Shown here: piece by piece, positions 25,656-34,291 of the stretch | Position numbering within the stretch: the stretch's first letter is position 1 | Layout: each line of letters starts with the position of its first letter | The notes under the pieces: generated by a model | What the model saw: the letters and a program-made list of their open reading frames with translations, nothing else | Told to the model about the DNA's origin: nothing | The model's database searches: none | Translations under genes and position numbers: made by a program | From: Ornithinibacillus halotolerans | Lineage (GTDB): Bacteria > Bacillota > Bacilli > Bacillales > Amphibacillaceae | Reading direction: 5' to 3' | NCBI RefSeq assembly: GCF_014637405.1 | Contig: NZ_BMEY01000023.1 | Location: 1-57,262 of the forward strand | Length of the DNA: 57,262 nucleotides

Positions 25656-26552
25656 TTACCATCCACGCTCTTGCATTCTTTCTTCCGCACTTAATTTGGA
25701 AATATCAATCCCTTTCATCGCTGCTCCAAGTTCTTTTGAAAGTTTTCCAATTAAATCATAGTCGTTATAATTTTCTGTAGCTTGAACGATGGAATTTGCA
25801 AATCTTTCTGGATTTTCTGATTTGAAAATTCCTGAACCAACAAAGACACCATCTGCACCTAACTCCATCATTAATGCAGCATCTGCTGGTGTTGCAACTC
25901 CACCCGCAGCAAAGTTAACGACAGGTAATTTACCAGTCTCTTTAATTTGTTTTAAAACTTCATAAGGTGCTCCTAGATTTTTTGCCTCTGTCATCAATTC
26001 ATCGTCATTCATTAATGAAACTTTTCGAACTTGTGCTTGCACTTTACGCATATGACGAACAGCCTCTACAATGTTTCCAGTACCTGGTTCTCCTTTTGTC
26101 CGAACCATAGAAGCACCTTCTCCGATTCTTCGTGCTGCCTCTCCTAAGTCACGACACCCACACACAAAAGGAACATTATACTCACTCTTCAATATATGAA
26201 AATCTTCATCAGCTGGTGTTAGTACTTCGCTTTCATCAATATAGTCGACACCCATTGCTTCAAGTACACGTGCTTCAACGATATGTCCAATTCGGACTTT
26301 TGCCATAACTGGAATATTTACTGCATTCATTACTTCTTCTACGATACGGGGATCTGCCATTCTAGCAACTCCTCCAGCAGCACGGATATCCGAAGGCACA
26401 CGTTCTAAAGCCATTACTGCAATAGCACCACTAGCCTCAGCGATCTTAGCTTGCTCTGCATTGATGACATCCATAATAACGCCACCCTTTTGCATTTGTA
26501 CAAATCCTTTATTATCTCTAATTGTTTTTACTAGATTTCCCAATAGAAACAC
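25656..26552 (-). CDS. pdxS: Pyridoxal 5'-phosphate synthase subunit PdxS
   Basis: 298 aa. It makes PLP from ribose 5-phosphate, glyceraldehyde 3-phosphate and ammonia. The active-site lysine is in VMAKVRIGH, and a second conserved lysine in [10 protein letters not shown]. The (beta/alpha)8 barrel is intact and full length. The start is normal (VKTIRDNKG...[10 protein letters not shown]). The glutaminase partner pdxT, usually directly downstream, is absent here; a terminator follows instead. The divergent gene is a MocR regulator, the usual pdx control gene. Either pdxT lies elsewhere or the enzyme relies on free ammonia. Confidence 0.96.
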   Translation of the reverse strand: MFLLGNLVKTIRDNKGFVQMQKGGVIMDVINAEQAKIAEASGAIAVMALERVPSDIRAAGGVARMADPRIVEEVMNAVNIPVMAKVRIGHIVEARVLEAMGVDYIDESEVLTPADEDFHILKSEYNVPFVCGCRDLGEAARRIGEGASMVRTKGEPGTGNIVEAVRHMRKVQAQVRKVSLMNDDELMTEAKNLGAPYEVLKQIKETGKLPVVNFAAGGVATPADAALMMELGADGVFVGSGIFKSENPERFANSIVQATENYNDYDLIGKLSKELGAAMKGIDISKLSAEERMQERGW

Positions 26553-26608
26553 TCCAATCGATTTATATGCTTGATTTATTAGCTTGTTATTTTATTATAA
26601 GTAGTAGT

Positions 26609-26652
26609 TGGCATTATCAAAAGTGCCAGATTTGTAGAAATTGATAATGCCA
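26609..26652. promoter_or_regulatory. PdxR operator candidate
   Basis: TGGCATTATCAA (26609-26620) and its perfect inverse TTGATAATGCCA (26641-26652) lie 20 bp apart in the 116-bp gap between divergent pdxS and pdxR. A further TGCCA half-site is between them (26625-26629). Three half-sites fit the multi-site binding reported for MocR/PdxR regulators. The right arm ends 2 nt before the pdxR SD. Confidence 0.6.
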
Positions 26653-26668
26653 GTAAAGGAGATTATGA

Positions 26669-28072
26669 ATGATGGAAATGCTAGCATGTCATCTAAATCG
26701 CGAAAGTGAGATGCCATTATATGAACAGCTATATGACTATATAAAGATAGAAATAATGAATGGAAATATTCCATATGGAGCAAAGTTACCTTCTAAACGC
26801 AGACTATCTGAATTCTTGAAGATAAGTCAGAATACAGTAGAGCAAGCCTATGAACAATTAGTTGCGGAAGGTTATGTTGAAGGAATAGCGAGAAAAGGAT
26901 ATTTTGTGTTAGCTTATGAGGATTTAGAGTATGTTCGAACGAGTAAAGTAGAGAAACAACCTAAGAAAAAGGAAGAAAAAATTCGATATGACTTTCATCC
27001 AAGCAGAATTGACACAGAAAACTTCCCCTTTGCAAAGTGGAAGAAACAAACAAAAAATATTATTGCTTACGAAAATCAATCCTTGTTATTAATGGGAGAT
27101 AGGCAAGGAGAATTTGTCCTTCGTGAAGAAATTGCTAATTATCTCTTCCAAGCAAGAGGAGTACATAGTTCACCAGACGAGATTATTCTTGGGGCTGGGA
27201 TTGAGGTTTTGTTACAGCAATTAATTCTTTTATTAGGTAATGATGCAGTCTATGGCGTAGAGGATCCTGGTTACCATGTCATTTCACGTATATTAGCACA
27301 TTATCCTAATGAAGTAAGAGCGCTAGAGGTTGATGATAGGGGAGTTAAAGTAAACTCATTGGATAATTCTCCAGTTGACGTTCTGTATGTTACACCCTCC
27401 CACCATTTTCCATACGGTTCTGTCCTATCAGCTAACCGGAGAATAAAATTATTAAATTGGGCAGCTAGTAGAGAAAATAGATATATTATTGAAGATGATT
27501 ATGACAGTGAGTTTCGTTATAGTGGTAAATCCATCCCATCCTTACAAAGTATGGATCAGGCGGACAAAGTGATATATCTCGGAACTTTTTCTAAATCGCT
27601 CATACCATCGATACGAATTAGTTATATGGTACTCCCGAAACAATTAATGGAGCAGTATCGAAAAAAGCTATCCTTTTTTCAATGTTCTGTATCAAGAATC
27701 GATCAACATATTCTTGCTAATTTCATGAAAGAAGGAGAGTTTGAAAGACATCTTAATCGAATGCGGAAGGTATATCGAAGAAAAATGGAAAAGACATTAG
27801 CTGTTCTAAAGCCATATGAAGAAAAAATTAAAGTAGTTAGTGACTTGTCTGGTTTTCATGTTGTATTAAATGTGGAAAATGGGATGAGTGAGAATCAATT
27901 GGTAAAGAAAGCAAAGGAAGCTAACATTTTAATTTATCCACTATCAAATTATAGAATGGATAAAAAAGCGAATCCTCGCCCTATCTTTCTACTAGGATTT
28001 GCTGGAATTAGAGAAGATGAATTGGAAGAATCTATTAAGCAATTATTAAAGAGCTGGGAGTTTGACGTGTAA
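26669..28072 (+). CDS. pdxR: MocR/GntR-aminotransferase regulator, PdxR-like
   Basis: 467 aa. The N-terminal GntR winged HTH (about 8-75; MPLYEQLYDYIK, GAKLPSKRRLSE, SQNTVEQAYEQL) is followed by a fold-type I aminotransferase domain with PLP-binding Lys in GTFSKSL and the Asp of DDYDSEF. It senses PLP and typically activates or represses pdxST. The divergent pdxS and the shared dyad in the spacer support this role. AAAGGAG (26655-26661) precedes the ATG; a second ATG directly follows. PdxR is an inference from context; other MocR proteins control unrelated genes. Confidence 0.88.
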   Translation: MMEMLACHLNRESEMPLYEQLYDYIKIEIMNGNIPYGAKLPSKRRLSEFLKISQNTVEQAYEQLVAEGYVEGIARKGYFVLAYEDLEYVRTSKVEKQPKKKEEKIRYDFHPSRIDTENFPFAKWKKQTKNIIAYENQSLLLMGDRQGEFVLREEIANYLFQARGVHSSPDEIILGAGIEVLLQQLILLLGNDAVYGVEDPGYHVISRILAHYPNEVRALEVDDRGVKVNSLDNSPVDVLYVTPSHHFPYGSVLSANRRIKLLNWAASRENRYIIEDDYDSEFRYSGKSIPSLQSMDQADKVIYLGTFSKSLIPSIRISYMVLPKQLMEQYRKKLSFFQCSVSRIDQHILANFMKEGEFERHLNRMRKVYRRKMEKTLAVLKPYEEKIKVVSDLSGFHVVLNVENGMSENQLVKKAKEANILIYPLSNYRMDKKANPRPIFLLGFAGIREDELEESIKQLLKSWEFDV

Positions 28073-28089
28073 ATTCTAGACTAGCATAT

Positions 28090-28143
28090 AAAGCTACATA
28101 GATAGCGCACTGAAAGTAAGGGAGGGGACTATCTAGTAGCTTT
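28090..28143. terminator. Long stem-loop between pdxR and the DUF2500 gene
   Basis: AAAGCTACATAGATAG (28090-28105) pairs with CTATCTAGTAGCTTT (28129-28143) with one bulge and a 23-nt loop. It separates convergent genes. No long T-run is seen. Confidence 0.55.
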
Positions 28144-28148
28144 CGAGT

Positions 28149-28565
28149 TTATAGTTCTGTGGTGTTACTTTCCCGTTCAAATCCAAGGTATCTTGTTCCC
28201 TTAAAGGTAAGAATACCAGTGTCATTTTCTGCGAGTAGACCATACTCTTTACCAGTTGTTCTAAATTCTTTTCTGTCACCACTGTTGAACTCGAAGGTAA
28301 CATAGTATGTAGTAGAAGATGTTGTGTGACTATGGTGGTGATCTTCGTGATGATGGTGATGGGAACGAGAAACATTCATCCGTTTAGACCGAACAATAGC
28401 AGGCACAGATAACTCTGGAGATTGTTCATTTTTACTCCATTGTCCAATCCCTTTAGCTATAGATACTACAATCGTACCTAAAATAATGATAAATACAATA
28501 CCAAATATAATTGGAAAAAAGTCAAAACCTATTCCTCCACCAAAACCGTAAGTATCCATTGGCAT
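28149..28565 (-). CDS. DUF2500 membrane protein with His-rich linker
   Basis: 138 aa. A glycine-rich N-terminus is followed by one TM helix (about 17-39), then PAIVRSKR and the DUF2500 core (TYYVTFEFNSGDRKEF, EYGLLAENDTG, FKGTRYLGFE). Between them is a histidine cluster at residues 69-80: five His, Glu-Asp, three His, Ser-His. The family is a small membrane-anchored beta domain of unknown role. The His run could bind Zn, Ni or Cu, but this is only suggested by composition. AAAGGGG precedes the ATG. Confidence 0.85.
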   Translation of the reverse strand: MPMDTYGFGGGIGFDFFPIIFGIVFIIILGTIVVSIAKGIGQWSKNEQSPELSVPAIVRSKRMNVSRSHHHHHEDHHHSHTTSSTTYYVTFEFNSGDRKEFRTTGKEYGLLAENDTGILTFKGTRYLGFERESNTTEL

Positions 28566-28636
28566 TCCCCTTTCGATTACTTAATTTTAATACGGATGAG
28601 ATATGGAAAAAGTTACACTTTTTTATATCAATTAAT

Positions 28637-28682
28637 AAAGCTGAATCAAAATGGTTCCAAGACACGTTGATTCAGCTTTTTC
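28637..28682. terminator. Bidirectional-looking terminator
   Basis: AAAGCTGAATCAA (28637-28649) pairs with its 13-nt complement (28667-28679). It ends the hypothetical gene at 28688 on the minus strand. Confidence 0.8.
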
Positions 28683-28687
28683 GTTGT

Positions 28688-29413
28688 TCAAAACATATTC
28701 GGATAATGTTTTACCATAGCATCGGAAATTGCATCTGCCATTTCACGTGCTTGTTTTTCTATCTGATCGTAAACTTCAATATCCTTTTTATATTCTTTGT
28801 TAATCATGTGAATCGCTTCTTGCTTCGTAAGTTCTAGGTGCTCATAAAACATCTTTCTAAATTCACTTTCCGAAATATATGGATTTACTTGGCTAAGAAA
28901 TTCGGAAATTTCATCAGCGTTTTGATACCATTTACGCTCGGCTTCTTCTGCTGCTTTTGAATCTCCTCTTAGTGCTGCTTTTGAATCTCCTCTCAGTGCA
29001 GCTTTCACAAGGTCTGCAGCAATTAGGAGATGTTCCTGAATTAATCTACTATAAGTAGTTGCAACCTCATCCCCGTAAAGTCTACGAATCATATTCCCCA
29101 TGTCGACAGCATTTTTTAGAAGTCGAGCAAGGACCTCATCAATATCTGGCAAGTTAAATGTTAAACTAATTATGGCCATTCTTGTCCAAGCAACGTGTTC
29201 TTCCCAAAGACTTCTATTGTCATTTCGATAGTCCACTTCTGCTTGAGTGATACAATGTGTGGTAGGATTCATTTGTTGTTGCATGGGATATCCAGAAGGC
29301 ACATATTGTTGTCCAACCGGATAAGAATATGAGTGTTGAAGGTTTGGAGCCACCCAATATGGATTGCCAGGAATATACATGTAATTTCTAAAATAATACA
29401 CTTTTCTCGTCAC
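28688..29413 (-). CDS. Hypothetical protein with Tyr/Pro/Gln-rich N-terminus
   Basis: 241 aa, not recognised. Residues 1-50 are rich in Tyr, Pro, Asn and Gln (YYFRNYMYIPGNPYW), a composition seen in spore-coat and surface proteins. Residues 55-241 look all-helical and charged. An 8-residue direct repeat AALRGDSK occupies 138-153, encoded by a near-identical 24-bp tandem duplication; this copy number may vary between strains. There is no signal peptide and no TM helix. A spore-associated role is a guess from composition only. Confidence 0.7.
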   Translation of the reverse strand: MTRKVYYFRNYMYIPGNPYWVAPNLQHSYSYPVGQQYVPSGYPMQQQMNPTTHCITQAEVDYRNDNRSLWEEHVAWTRMAIISLTFNLPDIDEVLARLLKNAVDMGNMIRRLYGDEVATTYSRLIQEHLLIAADLVKAALRGDSKAALRGDSKAAEEAERKWYQNADEISEFLSQVNPYISESEFRKMFYEHLELTKQEAIHMINKEYKKDIEVYDQIEKQAREMADAISDAMVKHYPNMF

Positions 29414-29540
29414 TCCCCAATAATAGAAACATGGTATATGTTATTCTAAAGGGGAAAAATAGGTGATAGTTTAGGCCTATTGTGAACAGATTAAACAGAA
29501 AAAAGATTAAACATCAGAGAAGTTTCCAGTATGAATGTGA

Positions 29541-29924
29541 ATAGTTGCTACTAATATAGAGAATAACAAGATTGTAGGACATATTCTCTTAACAAAGATA
29601 AAAATAAAAAAAGACAATCATCAATCTTTTTCGTCCTTAGCCCTTGCTCCTGTTTCTGTCTTACCAGAATGTCAAAATCAAGGTATAGGAAGTTTACTCA
29701 TAACTTATGCATTAGCAGAAGCAAAAAGTCTCGGATTCGATTCAGTCATTGTATTAGGACATCCAGACTATTATCCAAAATTTGGCTTTCAACGTGCGGC
29801 TAAATGGGGAATTAAAGCACCTTTTGAAGTGGCAGAGGAAGCGTTTATGGCAATTGAACTTAGTGACAATGCGCTTCACGAAGCGGATGGAATTGTTGAA
29901 TATCCAAGTGAATTTTTTATGTAA
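29541..29924 (+). pseudogene. 5'-truncated GNAT acetyltransferase (YhbS-like) fragment
   Basis: A 127-codon open frame, with no start codon, follows an in-frame TGA (29538-29540). It encodes IVGHILLTKIKI, then SLALAPVSVLPECQNQGIGS with the acetyl-CoA loop (Q-N-Q-G-I-G), then VLGHPDYYPKFGFQ, and ends in EYPSEFFM. This is the C-terminal two-thirds of a YhbS-type N-acetyltransferase. The first 50 or so residues are missing and nothing upstream restores them. An internal ATG would not give the acetyl-CoA site. It is probably a dead remnant in the 586-bp gap between two minus-strand genes. Confidence 0.8.
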
Positions 29925-29946
29925 AACATCATATCTAACTAAAATT

Positions 29947-29977
29947 AAAAAGACGAAAATAAATTTCGTCTTTTTAT
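29947..29977. terminator. Terminator downstream of yojO and the GNAT fragment
   Basis: AAAAAGACGAAA (29947-29958) pairs with TTTCGTCTTTTT (29964-29975). T-runs are present on both strands, so it can serve both convergent units. Confidence 0.85.
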
Positions 29978-29999
29978 CTTTTCAAATTTTTAATTGGTA

Positions 30000-31907
30000 T
30001 TAAATCGTCTTCAATAACAATTTCTTCAGAAGTGGTGCAAAATGTTCTGGTAATTGAGCTACACTTGGAATCATTACTCGTTCTTTACCATAAATATTTT
30101 GCATGATAGAATCTTCTCGCTCTTCAATTTCTCCATTCGCTAGAAACATCCCAATCACTTCAATTCCTTTTTTACGTGCATCAGAAACAGCAAGGTTTGT
30201 ATCAACAACCCCATTTTGGTCATAGTTAGCAGCAGCAGGCTCGCCATCTGAGAAAACTAATAGAAATTTATGCTTCTCTCTTCTTGCTTCCAGTTCTTTA
30301 GTAATTACTCGTATACTAAATCCATCCCGATTATCTTCTTCTGGTTCTAGTTGCATAATTTTTGGTCCATTTTGCTGGTAAAGTGAATCTGAAAAAGAAT
30401 GAATGCGATGGAAATAGTTTGGTTGATAATCTTTTGTTACTTCATTTGCATCTTCCCAAAATCCAATTATGGAATGCGGGATATGTAAATGTTTTAGCAC
30501 TTCATGGAAAAGCACAATGCCTCGTTTTGTTTCATCCATTTTATTGTGCATCGATGCAGAGCAGTCAACTAATAGAGTAAATATAGCATCAAATTCGTTA
30601 GAATCCTCATTTTTCTTATAAAATACTCTTGGGTTTTCGTCTAATACAATTGGTAATAGTTTTTTTGATAAGCGGCCAAATACAAGATCACTTCTTGGTT
30701 CATTTTTCTTATGCTCAATAGTTTTTTCAATCGTTTTTGCTAATTTCCGTTTGTATGCTTCAATATCATGTACGTACCCTTCGTATGTCAAAATATCTTC
30801 TTTTGTAGGAACTTTTGCCAATTTCTCTATTATTACTGCATCTTTATTATCTTCTCCGAATTCATCCGCATTGCCTCCAGAACGGGATGAATTGTCTTTT
30901 TCCAATGCTTCCATTTTTGAATAATCATTTTGTTTACTTTGACCACTCGCACCTTGAATGGAGGCAACTGCTTGGTCACCTTCTTCTGTTTCCCGAGCAC
31001 CACCACCTAACATGCTAGTGTTTGTACCTTGCTCTAGTTCAAATTGAAGAAAGTTCTGTCTGCGGTTTTCGTTTTTGTTTTCTCGATGCCAAGTAGAGAA
31101 TTCTTGATCAAAGTATTCACTTTTATCCTTATCAAAATCTTGCATATCTTTATTTGCAAGGGGGTCTGTCCTAGTGAGTTCATCAAATAACGTGTTTTTC
31201 TCATATTGTTCAATGTGATTAATTGGAAAAACAAAATATTCATTAATGGTGTCTTTATAATCGTTTGTTCGATAAATAATTTGTTCCGCGATATTCGCTA
31301 TCTCACGTGTATCCTTTGCCTCAAATAAAGAAAATAGAAAAGGTCTAATTTCCTCTAACTTCTCAATCTGTTTTTCATTTGCTTTAGGAAAAGTTGGATC
31401 AGGGCTTTCCGCTGTCAATTGTAAGTAAATTAAGCAAAAAAGTTCATCTAATGGAAAGTTCCTTGTTGCATTAACAACTAATTGGGAGCTAAAAAAGTGC
31501 CGATAAGCTTGTCGTCGAATTGAGAATGCTCGGAAGGTTCCCGGACGTTGATGTTTAATAATCTCTTCTAACCGAAGATCCTCTAAAAGAGTGAATAAGG
31601 CATGGGCAAAATTAGGTACACCGGTTTCAGAAATTGTTGGTAAAAAAGATTTCATCACCGGAATACTGGAATATCTCATCGTACCAATTGCTCGTAAGTA
31701 GACATCCGTTTTTAAACCAGGTTCCTTTATTGCATCATTCGTATTATCCCAAAATCTACTTGCGGTAAGTTTATTTTCAATAAGGTCAACAAGTGAACCA
31801 AAATTATATTCAAATTTTAAGTCGCGAATTCCCGATAGAACAGTAGCAAGGTCTTGTAGTTGAAGAAAAACTCCTGTATCAACTCTTGCATCATTAAAAA
31901 CTTTCAT
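30000..31907 (-). CDS. yojO: VWA-domain protein, CobT/NorD-like (YojO)
   Basis: 635 aa, matching B. subtilis YojO in length and in pairing with a MoxR-type ATPase. The C-terminal von Willebrand A domain shows the MIDAS motif DCSASM and the strand VFSDGEPAAANYD. The N-terminal 300 residues are helical, followed by an acidic/polar linker (SGQSKQND, GGNADEFGEDNKD). Such VWA plus MoxR pairs act as chaperones that insert metals or mature multisubunit enzymes; the client is not evident here. GGAGG lies before ATG at 31907. It is the second gene after the ATPase, 43 nt away. Confidence 0.88.
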   Translation of the reverse strand: MKVFNDARVDTGVFLQLQDLATVLSGIRDLKFEYNFGSLVDLIENKLTASRFWDNTNDAIKEPGLKTDVYLRAIGTMRYSSIPVMKSFLPTISETGVPNFAHALFTLLEDLRLEEIIKHQRPGTFRAFSIRRQAYRHFFSSQLVVNATRNFPLDELFCLIYLQLTAESPDPTFPKANEKQIEKLEEIRPFLFSLFEAKDTREIANIAEQIIYRTNDYKDTINEYFVFPINHIEQYEKNTLFDELTRTDPLANKDMQDFDKDKSEYFDQEFSTWHRENKNENRRQNFLQFELEQGTNTSMLGGGARETEEGDQAVASIQGASGQSKQNDYSKMEALEKDNSSRSGGNADEFGEDNKDAVIIEKLAKVPTKEDILTYEGYVHDIEAYKRKLAKTIEKTIEHKKNEPRSDLVFGRLSKKLLPIVLDENPRVFYKKNEDSNEFDAIFTLLVDCSASMHNKMDETKRGIVLFHEVLKHLHIPHSIIGFWEDANEVTKDYQPNYFHRIHSFSDSLYQQNGPKIMQLEPEEDNRDGFSIRVITKELEARREKHKFLLVFSDGEPAAANYDQNGVVDTNLAVSDARKKGIEVIGMFLANGEIEEREDSIMQNIYGKERVMIPSVAQLPEHFAPLLKKLLLKTI

Positions 31908-31950
31908 TGTTATTCCTCCTAACTAAACTGATCTAGTAGGAAAAATTCTC

Positions 31951-32823
31951 CTAAAAATAAGTCTCGGCTAAATTTAATACAAATTCTTTTTCCCGATCTT
32001 CATCTAACTTATCAACAATGGCACGTAAAACTGCTCGCTTTGGAGGAATATACACGGATAAGTCACATGCATCTAATAATGCCCGAATGGATGCCGCATC
32101 TTCTGATAATTTTCCTTGCGTAACAGCTTCAATTAAATCGGAAGATAGTTTCACAAAGTAATTAGTTAGTGTTTCGTCATTTAATTTTGAGTTTGTTTCG
32201 ATTAATTGTTTTAGTTGTGCTCCTTCTATATAAGGAATTTCAAGTACGATAAAGCGGTTTTTTAATGCTTCATTTAATGGAACGGTTCCAATATAGCCTT
32301 CATTTATTGCAGCAATAACTCCGAATCCCTCACTAGCAGTAATAATCTCATTTGTAAAAGGGTTAGTAATTGTTCTACGGTAATCAAGCACACCATTAAT
32401 TAATGGTAATGTTTCTGGTTTAGCCATATTTACTTCATCAATATATAAGAAAGTACCATTAGTCATCGCATTAATCACAGGACCTGGAACGAACTCTATC
32501 ATTTGTTTCTCTCCTTGATAGGATAATGTTTTAAATCCTAACAAGCTTTCTGCATCTAAATCAACAGAGCAGTTCACACTAAACATAGGTTGCTGAAACA
32601 AGTTGGATAGAGTCTCTGCAAATTTTGTTTTCCCTGCACCAGTTGGTCCTTTAAGGAGTATGTTCTTACCTAGACTAAGTGCTGTGATTGCATCTATAAG
32701 TAAATCGATATGTGGTGGCATATATCCACCTGGACGGATAAGATGTTGGTATTTATTCGTTTTGTTTCTATTTTCTTGTAAAATACGTATTATTTCATCT
32801 GGTAGTGGATAGTTAATGTTCAT
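31951..32823 (-). CDS. yojN: MoxR/NorQ-type AAA ATPase (YojN)
   Basis: 290 aa from ATG 32823, with AAAGGAG about 9 nt upstream. A longer frame from 32874 would run into the divergent amidase promoter. Walker A is at 59-66 (GPTGAGKT). Walker B/MoxR motif is TFLYIDEVNMAKPE, sensor 1 is VIAAINEG, and the arginine finger lies in LKNRFIVLE. It is the motor partner of the VWA protein encoded next. Confidence 0.9.
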   Translation of the reverse strand: MNINYPLPDEIIRILQENRNKTNKYQHLIRPGGYMPPHIDLLIDAITALSLGKNILLKGPTGAGKTKFAETLSNLFQQPMFSVNCSVDLDAESLLGFKTLSYQGEKQMIEFVPGPVINAMTNGTFLYIDEVNMAKPETLPLINGVLDYRRTITNPFTNEIITASEGFGVIAAINEGYIGTVPLNEALKNRFIVLEIPYIEGAQLKQLIETNSKLNDETLTNYFVKLSSDLIEAVTQGKLSEDAASIRALLDACDLSVYIPPKRAVLRAIVDKLDEDREKEFVLNLAETYF

Positions 32824-32922
32824 TGTAAATCTCCTTTCCTCCTGAACATTGTACGCCTTTTGAAAGTGAATCACAAAAGAAATCTTTGTTACATCATTAC
32901 CTATAAGAGTGGAGTGGTACTA

Positions 32923-33558
32923 ATGCTTAGTATGTTGATATTGAGTTTACTATTGATGCCTACGATGAATGCAGTCGAGGAAAAAGGAAATGATCATGTA
33001 ATACAAAGTCATGAATTTTTATTGCCAATTTTAAACTCGGAACCGAGAACAGAGAATATTACTCATATTGTAATCCATTCGATTAGTAATATTGTTGCTA
33101 AGCCTGAGTCACCGTATAACATAACTGATATTTATTTATTATTGTTGGAATATGGCCTTTCTACTCATTATGTCATAGACAGAGAAGGGACTATATTCCA
33201 ATTCGTATCGGATGACCGTGTCGCTTATCATGCGGGGAGAAGTAGTTTACCCCAAGCTCCATTTATTGACCATTCAATGAATGACTTTTCGATTGGGATT
33301 GAGATAATGGGAATCGGGACGAAAGAGGAAATGACGACATTCATACCAGAAAAAATATTTGATTCAATAAATCCACAACATATTGGCTTTACGGAAAAAC
33401 AATATAAATCTCTTCAAATTTTAATAGCGGACTTAATAAATCGTTACCCGAGTATTCGGCATGACAGATTTCATATCATTGGTCATGAAGATTATGCTGC
33501 AGGTAGAAAAGTTGATCCAGGTAAATTGTTTAATTGGAAGAAAATTAACTTAGAATAA
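32923..33558 (+). CDS. N-acetylmuramoyl-L-alanine amidase (Amidase_2)
   Basis: 211 aa from ATG 32923; the longer reading from 32860 overlaps the divergent yojN 5' region and hides the signal peptide. Hydrophobic N-terminus MLSMLILSLLLMPTM, then the Amidase_2 (PGRP-like) domain: zinc His52 in THIVIHSIS, STHYVIDREG, and the second His and catalytic region in IIGHEDYAAGRKVDPG. It cleaves the amide link between muramic acid and the stem peptide in the wall. There are no wall-binding repeats. Confidence 0.87.
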   Translation: MLSMLILSLLLMPTMNAVEEKGNDHVIQSHEFLLPILNSEPRTENITHIVIHSISNIVAKPESPYNITDIYLLLLEYGLSTHYVIDREGTIFQFVSDDRVAYHAGRSSLPQAPFIDHSMNDFSIGIEIMGIGTKEEMTTFIPEKIFDSINPQHIGFTEKQYKSLQILIADLINRYPSIRHDRFHIIGHEDYAAGRKVDPGKLFNWKKINLE

Positions 33559-33680
33559 GTTTTTGTACTTTTTTACTAGTTATTAGGGAGAAAATCCTAA
33601 TTTTGTAATGATAGTGTAATGCACTATATTGTATGATAAGCTTATCTTCACTTTATTAGGGCAGCAGGGGAGATGGGGCT

Positions 33681-34094
33681 TTGAAAAAACAAAAGCAACT
33701 ATATAGTAGGTATAGCAAACAGACAAAATTAGAGGCAGTAAGATTAGTTCTAGAAGAAGATCGACCTGTACAAGATGTAATAAAAGACTTAGGAATACGC
33801 CATCGGGATAATGTGTATGAATGGATCAAAAAATATAAAAAAGAAGGTCCACATGCTTTTGATAGGTCATTCGAAAAAGTAGAAGAAAGTAAACTATTAC
33901 AAGTCGAAAAACAAGTCGAAGAATTAAAAATAGAGGTTGAGGCTTTAAAAACTTGTCTGAATTTTCTTTTAGATGGCGAAGAAGAAAAATACCAAGCAAT
34001 TCGAACCTTAGAAAAACATTATCCAATAGACACACTTTGTAATGCATTGAATGTACCAAAGGGAGAATTTCTAGAGTATAGACAGAGGGCTTAA
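33681..34094 (+). CDS. IS3 OrfA-like helix-turn-helix protein, orphan
   Basis: 137 aa with a TTG start after GGGGAGATGGGG. The N-terminal HTH (YSKQTKLEAVRLVLEE, DVIKDLGIRH, VYEWIKKYKKEG) resembles the Tnp_IS3 OrfA domain, followed by a coiled coil (about 65-95; EKQVEELKIEVEALK). No orfB, terminal repeats or target duplication are seen around it. It has its own strong terminator. It is either a domesticated DNA-binding protein or an IS remnant; the clean frame and flanking control signals favour domestication. Confidence 0.7.
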   Translation: MKKQKQLYSRYSKQTKLEAVRLVLEEDRPVQDVIKDLGIRHRDNVYEWIKKYKKEGPHAFDRSFEKVEESKLLQVEKQVEELKIEVEALKTCLNFLLDGEEEKYQAIRTLEKHYPIDTLCNALNVPKGEFLEYRQRA

Positions 34095-34106
34095 TATTTA
34101 AATTTG

Positions 34107-34163
34107 AAAGAGCTGTGACAAAAACTACATTAAAGGTAGTTTTTGTCACAGCTCTTTTTTTAT
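34107..34163 (+). terminator. 22-bp perfect terminator hairpin
   Basis: 34107-34128 pairs perfectly with 34136-34157 around a 7-nt loop, then TTTTT. The stem is unusually long. Confidence 0.93.
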
Positions 34164-34200
34164 TGTTTAATATTAGTTTTTAATAAATACTTTATTAGTG

Positions 34201-34244
34201 TATAATCTCCTTTATGTAGTTTTAATATTTCCTTATCAGGAAAT
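34201..34244 (+). promoter_or_regulatory. Promoter -10 and palindrome before the HTH/RluA pair
   Basis: TATAAT is at 34201-34206. Downstream lies ATTTCCT-TATC-AGGAAAT (34227-34244), a perfect 7-bp dyad that could be an operator near the transcription start. Confidence 0.4.
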
Positions 34245-34291
34245 TATAGTAAAAAGATTACTTTCAAAGTTCAAAAAGGATGGTGTTCTTC

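Noticed and set aside
32860-32922. N-terminal extension of the Amidase_2 protein
   Set aside because: It overlaps the divergent yojN 5' end and would bury the signal peptide.
33681-34094. Active IS3 element
   Set aside because: No orfB, DDE domain, terminal repeats or target duplication.
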